The notes below the pieces were generated by a model, which was given only the letters and a program-made list of their open reading frames with translations, was not told where the DNA came from and made no database searches. A stretch of 64,000 nt of DNA. Source: Shinella zoogloeoides (GTDB lineage Bacteria; Pseudomonadota; Alphaproteobacteria; Rhizobiales; Rhizobiaceae). Positions 27,356 to 35,920 of the stretch are shown here, piece after piece; the stretch's first letter is position 1, and the number at the start of each line of letters is the position of its first letter. A program made the position numbers and the translations under genes. The DNA is taken from contig NZ_QNUJ01000007.1 in assembly GCF_003574625.1 (NCBI RefSeq), positions 124,001 to 188,000 on the forward strand. Direction: 5' to 3'.

Positions 27356-28873
27356 TCAGTTGAGGAAATCCTCAGGCAGCAGGCCTTCCGGCATGTTCTG
27401 GTAGGAAACAGGGCGCAGGAAACGGCGGATCGACATGGTGCCGACGCTCGTCGCGCCGAAATTCGTCGAGGCCGGATAGGGGCCGCCATGCACCATGGAA
27501 TCGACCACTTCCACGCCCGTCGGGAAGCCGTTGATCAGAACGCGGCCGGCCTTGCGCTCAAGGATCGGACGCAGGCGCTTCGCATCGTCGAGGTCGCCGG
27601 CATCCATGTGGATGGTCGCCGTGAGCTGGCCCTCGAAATTGCGGGCAAGCTGCTGCATCTCGTCGACTGAGGAAACGCGCACGACGAGGCCGAGCGGGCC
27701 GAAGACTTCTTCGGAAAGCGCATGGTCGGCAAGGAACTGCTCGCCGGAGATCTCGAAGAGGTTCGGAAGCGCGTCGCGGCCGGCGGAGTCGGAGGTGAAG
27801 AGCGGCTTGACGGTGTTGCGGCTTTCAAAGCGCGCCTTGCCGTCGTGATAGGCCTTGGCGATGCCGTCGGTCAGCATGGTCTGCGCGCCGACCTTGCCGA
27901 GGGCTTCCACGGCGGCGGCCGTGAAGCGGTCAGCATCCGGGCCGTCGGCCACGATGGCGATGCCCGGATTGGTGCAGAACTGGCCGGCGCCCATGGTGAG
28001 CGAGCCTGCCCAGCCCTGGCCGAGGCCTTCCGCACGGGCTTTCATGGCTTCCGGCAGCAGGAACATCGGGTTGACCGAGCCGAGTTCGCCGAAGAACGGG
28101 ATCGGCTCCGGACGGGCGGCGCAGAGGTTGAAGAGCGCGCGGCCACCGGCGAGCGAGCCGGTGAAGCCGACAGCCTTGATCAGCGGATGCTGCACGACCG
28201 CTTCGCCGACCTGGCGGTTGCCGCCCTGGATGAGCGAGAAGACGCCCGGATGCACGCCGGTCTTCTTGATGGCGGCAAGCACGGCTTCCGCGATGATCTC
28301 GCCCGTGCCCGGATGGGCCGAGTGGCCCTTGACGACGACCGGGCAGCCGGCGGCGAGCGCGGCGGCGGTGTCGCCGCCGGCCGTGGAGAAGGCGAGCGGG
28401 AAGTTGGAGGCGCCGAAGACGGCGACCGGGCCGATCGGCCGCTGGACGAGGCGGATTTCCTGGCGCGGGGCCGGCTGGCGGTCCGGCAGGGCGGCGTCGA
28501 AGCGGCGGTCGAGATAGTCGCCCTTCTCGATATGGTCGGCGAAGAGGCGGAGCTGGCCGGTGGTGCGGCCGCGCTCGCCCTGGAGGCGCGCGACCGGCAG
28601 GCCGCTTTCCTGCGTGCCGATCTCGGTGATGGCGTCCGCACGGGCCTCGATCTCGTCGGCGATGGTGCGCAGGAACGCGGCCCGCTCGGCGCGCGAGGAA
28701 TAGCCGTAGCTGAGGAAGGCTTCCTCCGCGGCTTCCGCCGCCTTGTTCACCAGATCGACCGTGCCGACGGCGAAGGTGTGGGCGGGACCATGGGCCGGCG
28801 AGGAGGTGAAGGTGCCGTTGCCGTCCAGCCATTCGCCTGCGACGAGGTGTTTACCGTTGGGGGTGAAAGCCAT
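27356..28873 (-). CDS. Alpha-ketoglutarate semialdehyde (2,5-dioxopentanoate) dehydrogenase
   Basis: A 505-residue NADP-type aldehyde dehydrogenase performing the last step of hydroxyproline degradation, semialdehyde to alpha-ketoglutarate. Recognised segments are RPIGPVAVFGASNFPLAFS, GCPVVVKGHSAHPGT, KAVGFTGSLAGGRAL, FFGELGSVNPMFLLPEA and the catalytic cysteine in MGAGQFCTNPG near residue 300. The GELGSVNP and GHSAHPGT motifs separate this subfamily from general ALDHs. The start at 28873 follows a purine-rich site. It is divergent from the pyrroline reductase gene and upstream of the transporter operon. Confidence 0.92.
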   Translation of the reverse strand: MAFTPNGKHLVAGEWLDGNGTFTSSPAHGPAHTFAVGTVDLVNKAAEAAEEAFLSYGYSSRAERAAFLRTIADEIEARADAITEIGTQESGLPVARLQGERGRTTGQLRLFADHIEKGDYLDRRFDAALPDRQPAPRQEIRLVQRPIGPVAVFGASNFPLAFSTAGGDTAAALAAGCPVVVKGHSAHPGTGEIIAEAVLAAIKKTGVHPGVFSLIQGGNRQVGEAVVQHPLIKAVGFTGSLAGGRALFNLCAARPEPIPFFGELGSVNPMFLLPEAMKARAEGLGQGWAGSLTMGAGQFCTNPGIAIVADGPDADRFTAAAVEALGKVGAQTMLTDGIAKAYHDGKARFESRNTVKPLFTSDSAGRDALPNLFEISGEQFLADHALSEEVFGPLGLVVRVSSVDEMQQLARNFEGQLTATIHMDAGDLDDAKRLRPILERKAGRVLINGFPTGVEVVDSMVHGGPYPASTNFGATSVGTMSIRRFLRPVSYQNMPEGLLPEDFLN

Positions 28874-28936
28874 TTGACGTACCTTTCTTGCGGAATGATG
28901 CTCGCCCGATATAGGAAGCGGCGGGGCGAATTGCAC

Positions 28937-28968
28937 TTGTCGAAATCTTGTATACTCTATGTATGCAA
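28937..28968. promoter_or_regulatory. Divergent-promoter operator candidate: TTGTCGA plus TTGTATAC-N5-GTATGCAA
   Basis: Between the divergent dehydrogenase and reductase genes lies TTGTCGA at 28937-28943 followed by an 8-bp inverted repeat TTGTATAC/GTATGCAA (28948-28968, one mismatch). The TTGTCGA half-site is shared with the two TTGTCGACAA palindromes near 31.4 and 32.1 kb, so the hyp-cluster GntR protein is the probable binder. Confidence 0.55.
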
Positions 28969-29020
28969 ATGTTCAATCGCCAACCTGCAAAGGTTGGCAC
29001 CAGCCGTTGAAGAGAGAAAG

Positions 29021-30058
29021 ATGACGCAAACCACCACTCTGTCGATTGCCGCGCTTCAGGAACGGGTCGAAGCCATCTTCCTGAAGGCTGGCCTGAACGG
29101 CGTGCAGGCCGGCGCGCTTGCCCGCGTCATCGTCGCCGGCGAGCGGGATGCCTGCAAGTCGCACGGCATCTACCGCATCGAGGGCGCGCTGCGCACCGTC
29201 AAGGCCGGCAAGGTCAAGCCGGACGCCGTGCCGGAACTCGACAGCAACGAGGGCTCGGCCATCGTCAAGGTCAACGCCAAGGGCGGCTTTGCCAATCCCG
29301 CCTTCGAGCTTGGCGTGCCCGCCCTTGCCGAACGCGCCCGCAAGCTCGGCATCGCTGCGCTCGTCATCAACGACTGCACCCATTTCTCCGCCCTCTGGCC
29401 GGAAGTCGAGGCCGTCACCAGTGAAGGCCTTGCCGGCCTCGTCATGTGCCCGAGCTATGCGACGGTCGCGCCGACGGGTGGCAACAAGCCGCTGCTCGGC
29501 ACCAATCCCTTCGCCTTCGGCTGGCCGCGCCAAAACGGCGCGCCCTACGTCTTCGACTTCGCCACTTCCGTTGCCGCCCGCGGCGAGATCGAGCTGCACC
29601 GCCGCGCCGGCAAGCAGCTTCCCGAGGGCTGGGCGATCGACGCCGATGGCAACCCGACGACGGACCCGGAAGCGGCGCTTGCCGGCGCCATGCTGCCCTT
29701 CGGCGGCCACAAGGGTTCGGCCATCGGCACGATGATCGAGCTTCTGGCCGGCATCATGATCGGTGACCTGACGAGCCCGGAAGTGCTCGACTATCTCGGC
29801 ACGACGACGCTCGCCCCCTTCCACGGCGAGCTCATCATCGCCATGTCCCCGGAAGCCTTCGCCAAGGGCCGCCCCGGCGACCCCTTCGCCCGCGCCGAAA
29901 CCCTCTTCGAGGCCATCGTCGGCCAGGGCGCGCGCCTGCCCTCCCAGCGCCGCTTCGTCGCCCGTGCGAAGTCCGAAACGGAAGGCGTCACGCTGACGGC
30001 CGCCGAGGTGGGACAGCTTGACCACCTGCTGGAAAAGGGGCTGGACGCGATCGCCTGA
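29021..30058 (+). CDS. Ldh family oxidoreductase, probable pyrroline-2-carboxylate reductase
   Basis: A 345-residue NAD(P)H-dependent enzyme of the malate/L-lactate dehydrogenase-2 superfamily. The N-terminal DACKSHGIYRIEG (with the conserved S-H-G), VINDCTHFSALWPEVE, GGNKPLLGTNPFAFGWPR and MLPFGGHKGSAIGTMIELL are family signatures; H in the S-H-G and D/H pairs act in catalysis. In hydroxyproline clusters this family reduces pyrroline-2-carboxylate to L-proline, which would use the product of the AcnX dehydratase. AGAGAG precedes the ATG. It is the only plus-strand gene in the cluster. Confidence 0.88.
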   Translation: MTQTTTLSIAALQERVEAIFLKAGLNGVQAGALARVIVAGERDACKSHGIYRIEGALRTVKAGKVKPDAVPELDSNEGSAIVKVNAKGGFANPAFELGVPALAERARKLGIAALVINDCTHFSALWPEVEAVTSEGLAGLVMCPSYATVAPTGGNKPLLGTNPFAFGWPRQNGAPYVFDFATSVAARGEIELHRRAGKQLPEGWAIDADGNPTTDPEAALAGAMLPFGGHKGSAIGTMIELLAGIMIGDLTSPEVLDYLGTTTLAPFHGELIIAMSPEAFAKGRPGDPFARAETLFEAIVGQGARLPSQRRFVARAKSETEGVTLTAAEVGQLDHLLEKGLDAIA

Positions 30059-30093
30059 TCGCGCCCTCCCTTCGCCTGCCACCAAAAGAAAAG

Positions 30094-30111
30094 GCCCTCC
30101 TCGCGGAGGGC
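30094..30111 (+). terminator. Rho-independent terminator after the pyrroline reductase gene
   Basis: Hairpin GCCCTCC-TCGC-GGAGGGC followed by TTTTC, 36 bases after the stop codon. A-rich sequence on the other side would let it act in both directions. A near-identical hairpin occurs at 30265-30290. Confidence 0.8.
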
Positions 30112-30151
30112 TTTTCAGTTTTCCGGCATGCCGTGCCCCACCGCTGTCTTC

Positions 30152-30231
30152 ATCCTCGCCCTTGTGCCGAGGATCTGCCAACGCATTGAAAGAATGGAGA
30201 CGTTGCAGATGCTCGGGACAGGCCAGAGCAT
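30152..30231. repeat. REP-like double-hairpin element in convergent spacer
   Basis: Two short hairpins, ATCCTCG/CGAGGAT (30152-30174) and ATGCTC/GAGCAT (30209-30231), are linked by about 34 bases. The sequence style (CATCCTCGCCCTTGTGCCGAGGATCTG-like and CTCGGGACAGGCC-like) matches dispersed palindromic elements common in alphaproteobacterial genomes. It lies between the two terminators and no gene is seen there. Confidence 0.5.
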
Positions 30232-30264
30232 GACGGAGGGGGCTACACCTGCGTCAGGAATCAA

Positions 30265-30290
30265 AAAGGCCCTCCTTGCGGAGGGCCTTT
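30265..30290 (-). terminator. Rho-independent terminator of the DapA-like deaminase gene
   Basis: Perfect 11-bp arms AAAGGCCCTCC and GGAGGGCCTTT around TTGC. Read on the minus strand the stem is followed by TTTTTGA, 25 bases after the deaminase stop codon. Confidence 0.85.
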
Positions 30291-30314
30291 CTCTCATTTG
30301 GGAAGGCTTGAAGA

Positions 30315-31277
30315 TCAGGCCTTGTACTTCTGCACGGCGCCCGGCAGCTTGCTCCATTCGCCGTACCAGGTATCGAACAGCTTGAGCTGGGATTCGACAT
30401 AGCCGCGCTGGCTCTCGGAGAGGGCGTCGGTCTCGTTGAAGTGCAGCGTGTATTCCTTGTCGCCCTTCAGAACCATCATGTGCTTGAAGTAGAGGACGAG
30501 GTCCGGGCCTTCGTCGAAGGACGAGAGGACGGCAAGCGCCGATTCCAGTTCCAGCGCGCGGGCGCGGGCATCCGCATCGCCCTTGGCGGCGGCCTGTGCG
30601 AGGGCGCACATGTGCAGCACTTCCTTCGGCAGCACGCAGCCGATGCCGGTGATCGCGCCGACGGCGCCGCAATCGACGAAGCCGGTGAAGACGCAGGTGT
30701 CGACGCCGATCATCAGCGAGACGTCATCGTCGCGGCTGGTGATGTTCTCGGCCGCATAGCGCATGTCGGCGGCGCCGCCGAATTCCTTGAAGCCGACGAG
30801 GTTCTTGTGGTCCTCGCGCAGGGCGAAGAACAGGTCGGCGCGGGTGGCGAAGCCGTAATAGGGGCTGTTGTAGATGACGGCCGGCAGGTCCGGGGCGGCC
30901 GACAGGATCGCCTTGAAGTGGTTCTTCTGAGCAGCGACGACGGAGCCGCGGGAAAGAACGCGCGGGATGACCATGAGGCCCTGCGCGCCGACCTTCTGGG
31001 CGTGGGCGGCATGGGCGACGGCCGAAGCCGTGTTGACGGCGCCGGTGCCGACGATGACAGGGATGCCGGCCTTCACGAGGCGCTCGACGCCTTCCATGCG
31101 CTGCTCGTCCGTCAGGAGCGGCCAGTCACCCATGGAGCCGCAATAGACGACGGCGGACATGCCCTTCTCGATAAGCTCCTTGCCCTTGCGGACGAGCTGG
31201 TCGAAGTCCGGCGTGCGGTCGTCCTTGCAGGGGGTCATCAGGGCGGGAATGACACCGGAAAAAATCTTGGCCTTCAT
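30315..31277 (-). CDS. Dihydrodipicolinate synthase family protein, probable pyrroline-4-hydroxy-2-carboxylate deaminase (HypD-like)
   Basis: A 320-residue class I aldolase-fold protein. The Schiff-base lysine is K164 in LVGFKEFGG and the partner tyrosine Y140 is in IYNSPYYG. The usual GTTGE loop of DapA is replaced by CGSMGDW, so it is not a lysine-pathway enzyme. In hydroxyproline clusters this subfamily deaminates and dehydrates pyrroline-4-hydroxy-2-carboxylate to alpha-ketoglutarate semialdehyde. A TTGTCGACAA-centred palindrome lies about 100 bases upstream, and a strong terminator follows it. Confidence 0.9.
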   Translation of the reverse strand: MKAKIFSGVIPALMTPCKDDRTPDFDQLVRKGKELIEKGMSAVVYCGSMGDWPLLTDEQRMEGVERLVKAGIPVIVGTGAVNTASAVAHAAHAQKVGAQGLMVIPRVLSRGSVVAAQKNHFKAILSAAPDLPAVIYNSPYYGFATRADLFFALREDHKNLVGFKEFGGAADMRYAAENITSRDDDVSLMIGVDTCVFTGFVDCGAVGAITGIGCVLPKEVLHMCALAQAAAKGDADARARALELESALAVLSSFDEGPDLVLYFKHMMVLKGDKEYTLHFNETDALSESQRGYVESQLKLFDTWYGEWSKLPGAVQKYKA

Positions 31278-31364
31278 GTCGATCTCCTTTGGGCGGTTCG
31301 GTCGGGCGGTCGGCCGGCACCTTGCACGAAGCCTCCCCCTCTCTCGATGATGGTTATAGCAGCT

Positions 31365-31394
31365 TGTATTTTATTTGTCGACAAGAAAAATACA
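31365..31394. promoter_or_regulatory. 30-bp near-palindrome centred on TTGTCGACAA upstream of the deaminase gene
   Basis: Arms TGTATTTTATTTGTC (31365-31379) and GACAAGAAAAATACA (31380-31394) match at 13 of 15 positions. The perfect core TTGTCGACAA (31375-31384) recurs upstream of the adjacent GntR gene. It sits between the regulator stop codon and the deaminase start and is the best operator candidate for that gene. Confidence 0.7.
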
Positions 31395-31400
31395 CGGCGG

Positions 31401-32105
31401 TCACAAGGCGATGTCGAGCCTGTCGTTGCGGTTGAAGAGCTTCTGCACCTGCGCGACGATCTGCTCGGCATGGGCCTTGCCGAGCTGGTCGGCCTTCTCC
31501 ACGTCGCGCGCCTCGATGGCGGCCAGGATGGCGGCATGCTCGTCCACGAAAAGCTGCGGGAACTGTTCGTCGTAGGACTGGTAATAAAGCCGCAAAATCC
31601 TCCGGCCCTCGTCCAGCAGCCGGCGGAACAGGCTGGTGAAATAGGGGTTGCGGCCGGCCTCGGCGATGGCCGCATGGAAGGCGGCGTTGTTGGCGATCAT
31701 GCCCAGCGTGTCGCGCTCGGCGAGCGAGCGGGCGTAGTCCTCGTGAAAGCCGCGGATGATGGCGAGGTCTTCCGGACGGTGATACTGCGCCGCAAGCCGC
31801 GTCGTCACCCGGTACATCAGCACCAGCGCGTCGAAGAAGGTGTGGAGGTTGAGGAAGTCGATATTCGCGACCATGGTCGAGCGGTTCGGCAGCGTCTCGA
31901 TCAGCCCCTCGCCGGCCAGCCGCACCAGCGCCTCGCGGATCGGCGTGCGCGACATCTTGAACCGCTCGGCAAGCTGTACCTCGTCGATCGGGCTGCCGGG
32001 GGCGAGCTTCAGATCGAGGATCTCGTCGCGCAGCAGGTCATAGACCAGTTTGACGCCGGAGCCGCGCTTTCGTTCGGGCAGGGAGCTGGAATCGGTATCG
32101 GTCAT
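31401..32105 (-). CDS. GntR family transcriptional regulator of the hydroxyproline cluster (HypR-like)
   Basis: A 234-residue regulator with a winged helix at about residues 20-85 (IDEVQLAERFKMSRTPIREALVRLAGEGLIETLPNR style helix-turn-helix) and an FCD ligand-binding domain with FFDALVLMYRVTTRLAAQY, NNAAFHAAIAEAGRNPYF and VDEHAAILAAIEARDVEKA. It lies directly upstream of the deaminase gene on the same strand. The palindrome TTGTCGACAA is present 12-21 bases before its own start codon and before the deaminase gene, which supports autoregulation and control of the cluster. The inducer is presumably hydroxyproline or a pathway intermediate. Confidence 0.9.
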   Translation of the reverse strand: MTDTDSSSLPERKRGSGVKLVYDLLRDEILDLKLAPGSPIDEVQLAERFKMSRTPIREALVRLAGEGLIETLPNRSTMVANIDFLNLHTFFDALVLMYRVTTRLAAQYHRPEDLAIIRGFHEDYARSLAERDTLGMIANNAAFHAAIAEAGRNPYFTSLFRRLLDEGRRILRLYYQSYDEQFPQLFVDEHAAILAAIEARDVEKADQLGKAHAEQIVAQVQKLFNRNDRLDIAL

Positions 32106-32116
32106 TGAAAATCCCC

Positions 32117-32126
32117 TTGTCGACAA
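32117..32126. promoter_or_regulatory. TTGTCGACAA palindrome before the HypR-like gene
   Basis: A perfect 10-bp palindrome 12 bases upstream of the regulator's start codon, continuing as AAGAAATACAA, nearly the same flank as the copy at 31375-31384. Position over the start region suggests repression of the regulator's own gene. Confidence 0.65.
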
Positions 32127-32223
32127 AAGAAATACAATTCTCTGCCTGCGCTATCAATCGTTTAAAGTGGGCATTTTGACGAAACGCTCGTCAAGCCCGC
32201 CCGGTGGGCGGCGGCAAAAGAAA

Positions 32224-32243
32224 AGGCGGGGTTTCCCCCGCCT
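32224..32243 (-). terminator. Rho-independent terminator of upp
   Basis: Arms AGGCGGGG and CCCCGCCT around a 4-base loop. On the minus strand the stem is followed by TTTCTTTTG, about 50 bases after the upp stop codon. Confidence 0.85.
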
Positions 32244-32291
32244 GTTTCGCAATCGAGATGACGCGGCCTTCAGGCCGGCCGGCGGATGCGC

Positions 32292-32921
32292 CTATTTCGT
32301 GCCGTACATCCGGTCGCCGGCATCGCCGAGGCCGGGCACGATATAGCCCTTCTCGTTGAGCTGGCGGTCGATGGAGGCGGTATAGACCGGAACGTCCGGG
32401 TGATGCGCGCGGAAGCTCCTGATGCCTTCGGGCGCGGCCAGCAGGCAGAGGAAGCGGATATTCGTCGCGCCGCGGCTCTTCAGCGTGTCGATGGCGGCGA
32501 TGGCCGAATTGCCGGTCGCCAGCATCGGGTCGACGACGATGACGAGGCGCTCGTCGATGCTGTCGGGCGCCTTGAAGAAATACTCGACCGCCTCCAGCGT
32601 CTCGTGGTCGCGGTAGACGCCGATATGCGAGACGCGGGCCGAGGGCACCAGCTCCAGCATGCCTTCGAGCAGGCCGTTGCCGGCGCGCAGGATCGAGGCG
32701 AAGACCAGCTTCTTGCCTTCCAGCACGGGAGCGTCGATCTCCTCCAGCGGCGTCTCGATGCGTGCCGTGGTGAGTTCCAGATCGCGTGTGACCTCGTAGC
32801 AGAGCAGCGTGGAGATTTCGCGCAGCAGGCGGCGGAAGCTGCCGGTCGAGGTTTCCTTCTTGCGCATGATGGTCAGCTTGTGCTGCACGAGCGGGTGATC
32901 GATGACTGTGACGCCGTCCAT
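32292..32921 (-). CDS. upp: Uracil phosphoribosyltransferase
   Basis: Makes UMP from uracil and PRPP. The 209-residue protein has the expected length. Motifs include [26 protein letters not shown] at the N-terminus, [15 protein letters not shown], the PRPP loop [16 protein letters not shown], and the uracil-binding C-terminal [18 protein letters not shown]. It completes pyrimidine salvage with cdd and deoA products. A terminator lies 50 bases downstream and adenosine deaminase is encoded about 105 bases upstream on the same strand. Confidence 0.96.
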   Translation of the reverse strand: MDGVTVIDHPLVQHKLTIMRKKETSTGSFRRLLREISTLLCYEVTRDLELTTARIETPLEEIDAPVLEGKKLVFASILRAGNGLLEGMLELVPSARVSHIGVYRDHETLEAVEYFFKAPDSIDERLVIVVDPMLATGNSAIAAIDTLKSRGATNIRFLCLLAAPEGIRSFRAHHPDVPVYTASIDRQLNEKGYIVPGLGDAGDRMYGTK

Positions 32922-33026
32922 GGCCAACCTTCCGAAAGTAAGTGATGCCTTCTTTTTCCACGGAACGGCCGGGACCTGCAAGAGAAGAGAACAGGCCGGA
33001 GGCAACATCCCCAGCCCGCTTGTGCC

Positions 33027-33995
33027 TCAAAGCGCGGAAAGAAGCCTCTGCCGGGTCGGCTCGTCGACGAAGGCCGCCTCGATGGCGGTCCGCGTCATGC
33101 CGAGGATGTCCGCGTCACTGAAACCCATGATCGTCGAGGCGACCTCGTATTCGCGGGCAAGCGAGGTGTGGAAGAAGGGTGGGTCGTCGGAATTGAGCGT
33201 GACGCGCCCGCCCGCCTCGTGCAGCGCCCGCAGCGGATGGTTCCGGAAATCGGCAAAGACGCCGAGCGCGACATTCGAGCCGGGGCAGACCTCCAGCACC
33301 ACGCCCTCGTCGGCCAGCCGCTTCACCAGCGCGGGATCCTCGATGGCGCGCACGCCATGGCTGATGCGCGAGGGGCGGACATGGTCGAGCGCGTCGCGCA
33401 CGCTGAAGGCGCCGGAAAGCTCGCCCGCATGGATCGTTATGCCGAGGCCGGCGTCGCGGGCGATGTCGAAGGCGCGGGTGAAATCGGCGACGCGGTGCAT
33501 GCGCTCCTCGCCGGCAAGGTTGAAGCCGGTGATCAGCGGATGCGGCCGGCGCGCGGCATATTCGGCGGCCCTGACCACCCGCTCCGGCCCGAAATGGCGG
33601 ATGCCGACGATGAGAAGCCGCGTCTCGATGCCCGTCTTTGTCTTCGCCCGCTCCGCGCCTTCGGCAAGGCCGGCTATATAGGCGTCGGCGCCGATGCCGA
33701 CGGCGTCGCCCTGGTCCGGCGAGACGATCAGCTCGCTGTAGATGGCCCCGGCTCCGGCGATCTCCGTGAGATAGGTTTCGGCGAGCAGCGCATAATCCTC
33801 CTCCGTGCGGAAGAGATTGGCGGTCGCGTCGTAGCTGGCGACGAAGCTCGTGAAATCCTGCCAGGTGTACTCGCCGTCACGGATGAAGGCGGACGTGTCG
33901 ATGCCGTAGCGCCGCGCCTGCGAGAGCGCGAGGGCGGGGGGCGTCGCGCCCTCGATATGGCAGTGCAGCTCCGCCTTGGGCATGGGTTCGGTCAC
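33027..33995 (-). CDS. add: Adenosine deaminase family protein
   Basis: A 322-residue zinc amidohydrolase. The metal ligands are visible in H11-C-H13-IEG, in [10 protein letters not shown] near residue 195 and in NSDDPPFF near residue 273, and the catalytic glutamate is that of [15 protein letters not shown] is also typical. Bacterial members deaminate adenosine and deoxyadenosine; adenine deaminases belong to the same superfamily and cannot be fully excluded. The start overlaps the deoB stop by 4 bases (ATGA), fitting a nucleoside salvage role. Confidence 0.88.
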   Translation of the reverse strand: MTEPMPKAELHCHIEGATPPALALSQARRYGIDTSAFIRDGEYTWQDFTSFVASYDATANLFRTEEDYALLAETYLTEIAGAGAIYSELIVSPDQGDAVGIGADAYIAGLAEGAERAKTKTGIETRLLIVGIRHFGPERVVRAAEYAARRPHPLITGFNLAGEERMHRVADFTRAFDIARDAGLGITIHAGELSGAFSVRDALDHVRPSRISHGVRAIEDPALVKRLADEGVVLEVCPGSNVALGVFADFRNHPLRALHEAGGRVTLNSDDPPFFHTSLAREYEVASTIMGFSDADILGMTRTAIEAAFVDEPTRQRLLSAL

Positions 33996-35221
33996 AGGAA
34001 GCTCCTTCCATGCGCGCCGGGCGCGATGCCGAGATGCCGGGCGATGCTTTCGCCGATATCGGCGAAGGTCGTGCGGGTTTCGAGGAGGCGTGAGCGGATG
34101 CCCGGGCCGAAGCTCATGATCGGGACGCGCTCGCGCGTATGGTCGGTGCCGCGCCAGGTCGGGTCGCAGCCATGGTCGGCGGTGAGGATGACGATATCGC
34201 CGGGCTTCAGCTTGCGGTCCACTTCCGGCAGGCGCCGGTCGAAGGCTTCCAGCGCCGCCGCATAGCCGGCCACGTCCCGCCTGTGGCCATAGAGCATGTC
34301 GAAATCGACGAAATTGGTGAAGACCAGGTCGCCGTCCTTCGCCTCGTCCATCACGCGGAGCGTCGCGTCGAACAGCGCCATGTTGCCGTTCGCCTTGGCC
34401 AGCGTGCCGATGCCCTGGTGGGCGAAGATGTCGCCGATCTTGCCGACAGCATGCACCGTGCGGCCGGCTTCCGTCAGCCGATCGAGCAGGGTCGGCTCCG
34501 GCGGCAGTACGGAATAGTCGCGACGGTTGCCGGTACGCTCGAAGGTCTCCGGCGTCTCGCCGATGAAGGGCCGGGCGATGACCCGGCCGATGCGTCCGCC
34601 AGGCCGCGCGTCGAGGATCCCACGCACCGTCTCGCAGAAGGCCAGCAGCCGGTCGAGGCCGAACGAGCCCTCATGCGCTGCGATCTGGAAGACCGAATCG
34701 GCGGAGGTGTAGCAGATGGGCTTGCCGGTGCGCCGGTGCTCCACGCCGTGCCTGGCGATGATGTCCGTGCCCGAGGCGTGGCAATTGCCGAGGATGCCGG
34801 ACACCTTGCCGGCGGCGCATATCGCTTCGACGAGCTCGGGCTCGAAGGCGTCGCCCTCCGTGGGGAAGTAGCCCCAGTCGAAGGTGACCGGCGTGCCGGC
34901 GATCTCCCAGTGGCCGGATGGCGTGTCCTTGCCGTTGGAAACCTCGCTGGCCGCGCCGTGATAGCCGAAGACGCGCGGCGGCACGTCCATGCCCGACGGA
35001 AAGAAGCCGGTCGCCGCGCGCGCCGCATGCAGCAGCCCAAGCGCCGACATGTTGGGAAGGTGGAGCGGCCCCTGTCTCAGTCCCGGCCGGTTGGCGGCTC
35101 CCGCCGCGCAGAACTCGGCGATATGGCCGAGCGTGTTGGCGCCGAGATCGCCGAAGGCCGCCGCATCCGGTCCGCCGCCGATGCCGAAGGAATCGAGAAC
35201 GAAGAGAAAAGCCCGCGCCAT
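33992..35221 (-). CDS. deoB: Phosphopentomutase
   Basis: Converts (deoxy)ribose-1-phosphate from the phosphorylases to the 5-phosphate, linking DeoA and the purine phosphorylase to DeoC. The 409-residue protein has the alkaline-phosphatase-superfamily metal sites: [16 protein letters not shown], the active-site threonine region [30 protein letters not shown] and [20 protein letters not shown]. Length equals E. coli DeoB. It heads a deoB-add unit with ATGA coupling. Confidence 0.95.
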   Translation of the reverse strand: MARAFLFVLDSFGIGGGPDAAAFGDLGANTLGHIAEFCAAGAANRPGLRQGPLHLPNMSALGLLHAARAATGFFPSGMDVPPRVFGYHGAASEVSNGKDTPSGHWEIAGTPVTFDWGYFPTEGDAFEPELVEAICAAGKVSGILGNCHASGTDIIARHGVEHRRTGKPICYTSADSVFQIAAHEGSFGLDRLLAFCETVRGILDARPGGRIGRVIARPFIGETPETFERTGNRRDYSVLPPEPTLLDRLTEAGRTVHAVGKIGDIFAHQGIGTLAKANGNMALFDATLRVMDEAKDGDLVFTNFVDFDMLYGHRRDVAGYAAALEAFDRRLPEVDRKLKPGDIVILTADHGCDPTWRGTDHTRERVPIMSFGPGIRSRLLETRTTFADIGESIARHLGIAPGAHGRSFL

Positions 35222-35329
35222 ATGTCACCCGTCGATCGTTCGCGCCGCCCGCTTGCACGGCGGCTGGACTGTCTGACATGGCATGCCCGCCGAGCGGCGT
35301 TCAAGGAAAATCCGTCGCCGGGAGGCGCG

Positions 35330-35920
35330 TCAGCAATCGCCGCAGGCGATTGCCGTGCCGGTGCGCTGGCGGAAATAGCTCGTCTTGGAGAGATTGATCT
35401 TGTTGATGTTCGAAGCGAGCCCCGGCGCCATCAGGAAGAGCGTATGCGGCACCGAGAATTCCGTGCGCACGATGAAGGTGCCCTTCGCGTCCATCTCGGT
35501 GGGAAGGGTCACCGGCGTTCCCTTGGCATAGGGAACGGCGGATGCCTGGTCGCGCGACCAGGCGACGGTCGCCTTGCCGCTGCTGTCGATGGCGATGCCG
35601 GTGATCTTCAGCGAGTAACCGTCCTGCGAGAAGGGCGCGACGATGTTCTTCGTGACGTCCTTCATCGAATCCAGCGTGGTCTTGTTCGTCGTCTCTGTCC
35701 GGGTCAGGAGGTCGGAAACGGTGCTCGAGGCGCGGCTGATCTTGCGCGACATCGTCACCGCGACGGTGATCTCGAAGGCGCCGATATAGGTCATGAGGAG
35801 CAGCGGCGCGACGATGGCGAATTCGATGGCGCCGACGCCGCGGCGGTCGTCCACAAAGCGGCGCAGGTGCCGAAGGAGGCCCGATCCCGATCCGGACGTC
35901 GCCATGGTCTTGCCCATCAC
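35330..35920 (-). CDS. TadE-like minor pilin / pilus assembly protein
   Basis: A 196-residue protein with a basic N-terminus, then RRGVGAIEFAIVAPLLLMTYIGAF, the single membrane segment and pseudopilin-like motif of TadE (residues about 26-50). The remainder is periplasmic, with two C-terminal cysteines (AIACGDC) absent from its neighbour. The start overlaps the upstream TadE-like gene's stop (ATGA). Prepilin peptidase processing at the G before VGAIE-type sequence is plausible. Likely a minor component of the Flp/Tad pilus. Confidence 0.82.
   Translation of the reverse strand: MMGKTMATSGSGSGLLRHLRRFVDDRRGVGAIEFAIVAPLLLMTYIGAFEITVAVTMSRKISRASSTVSDLLTRTETTNKTTLDSMKDVTKNIVAPFSQDGYSLKITGIAIDSSGKATVAWSRDQASAVPYAKGTPVTLPTEMDAKGTFIVRTEFSVPHTLFLMAPGLASNINKINLSKTSYFRQRTGTAIACGDC

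Noticed and set aside
27722-29020. A long plus-strand extension of the pyrroline reductase frame
   Set aside because: It is antisense to the semialdehyde dehydrogenase gene and lacks family similarity; the normal enzyme N-terminus starts at 29021.
30113-30385. Small open frames in the convergent spacer after the pyrroline reductase gene
   Set aside because: They run through terminators and a palindromic repeat and show no ribosome-binding site or family motif.
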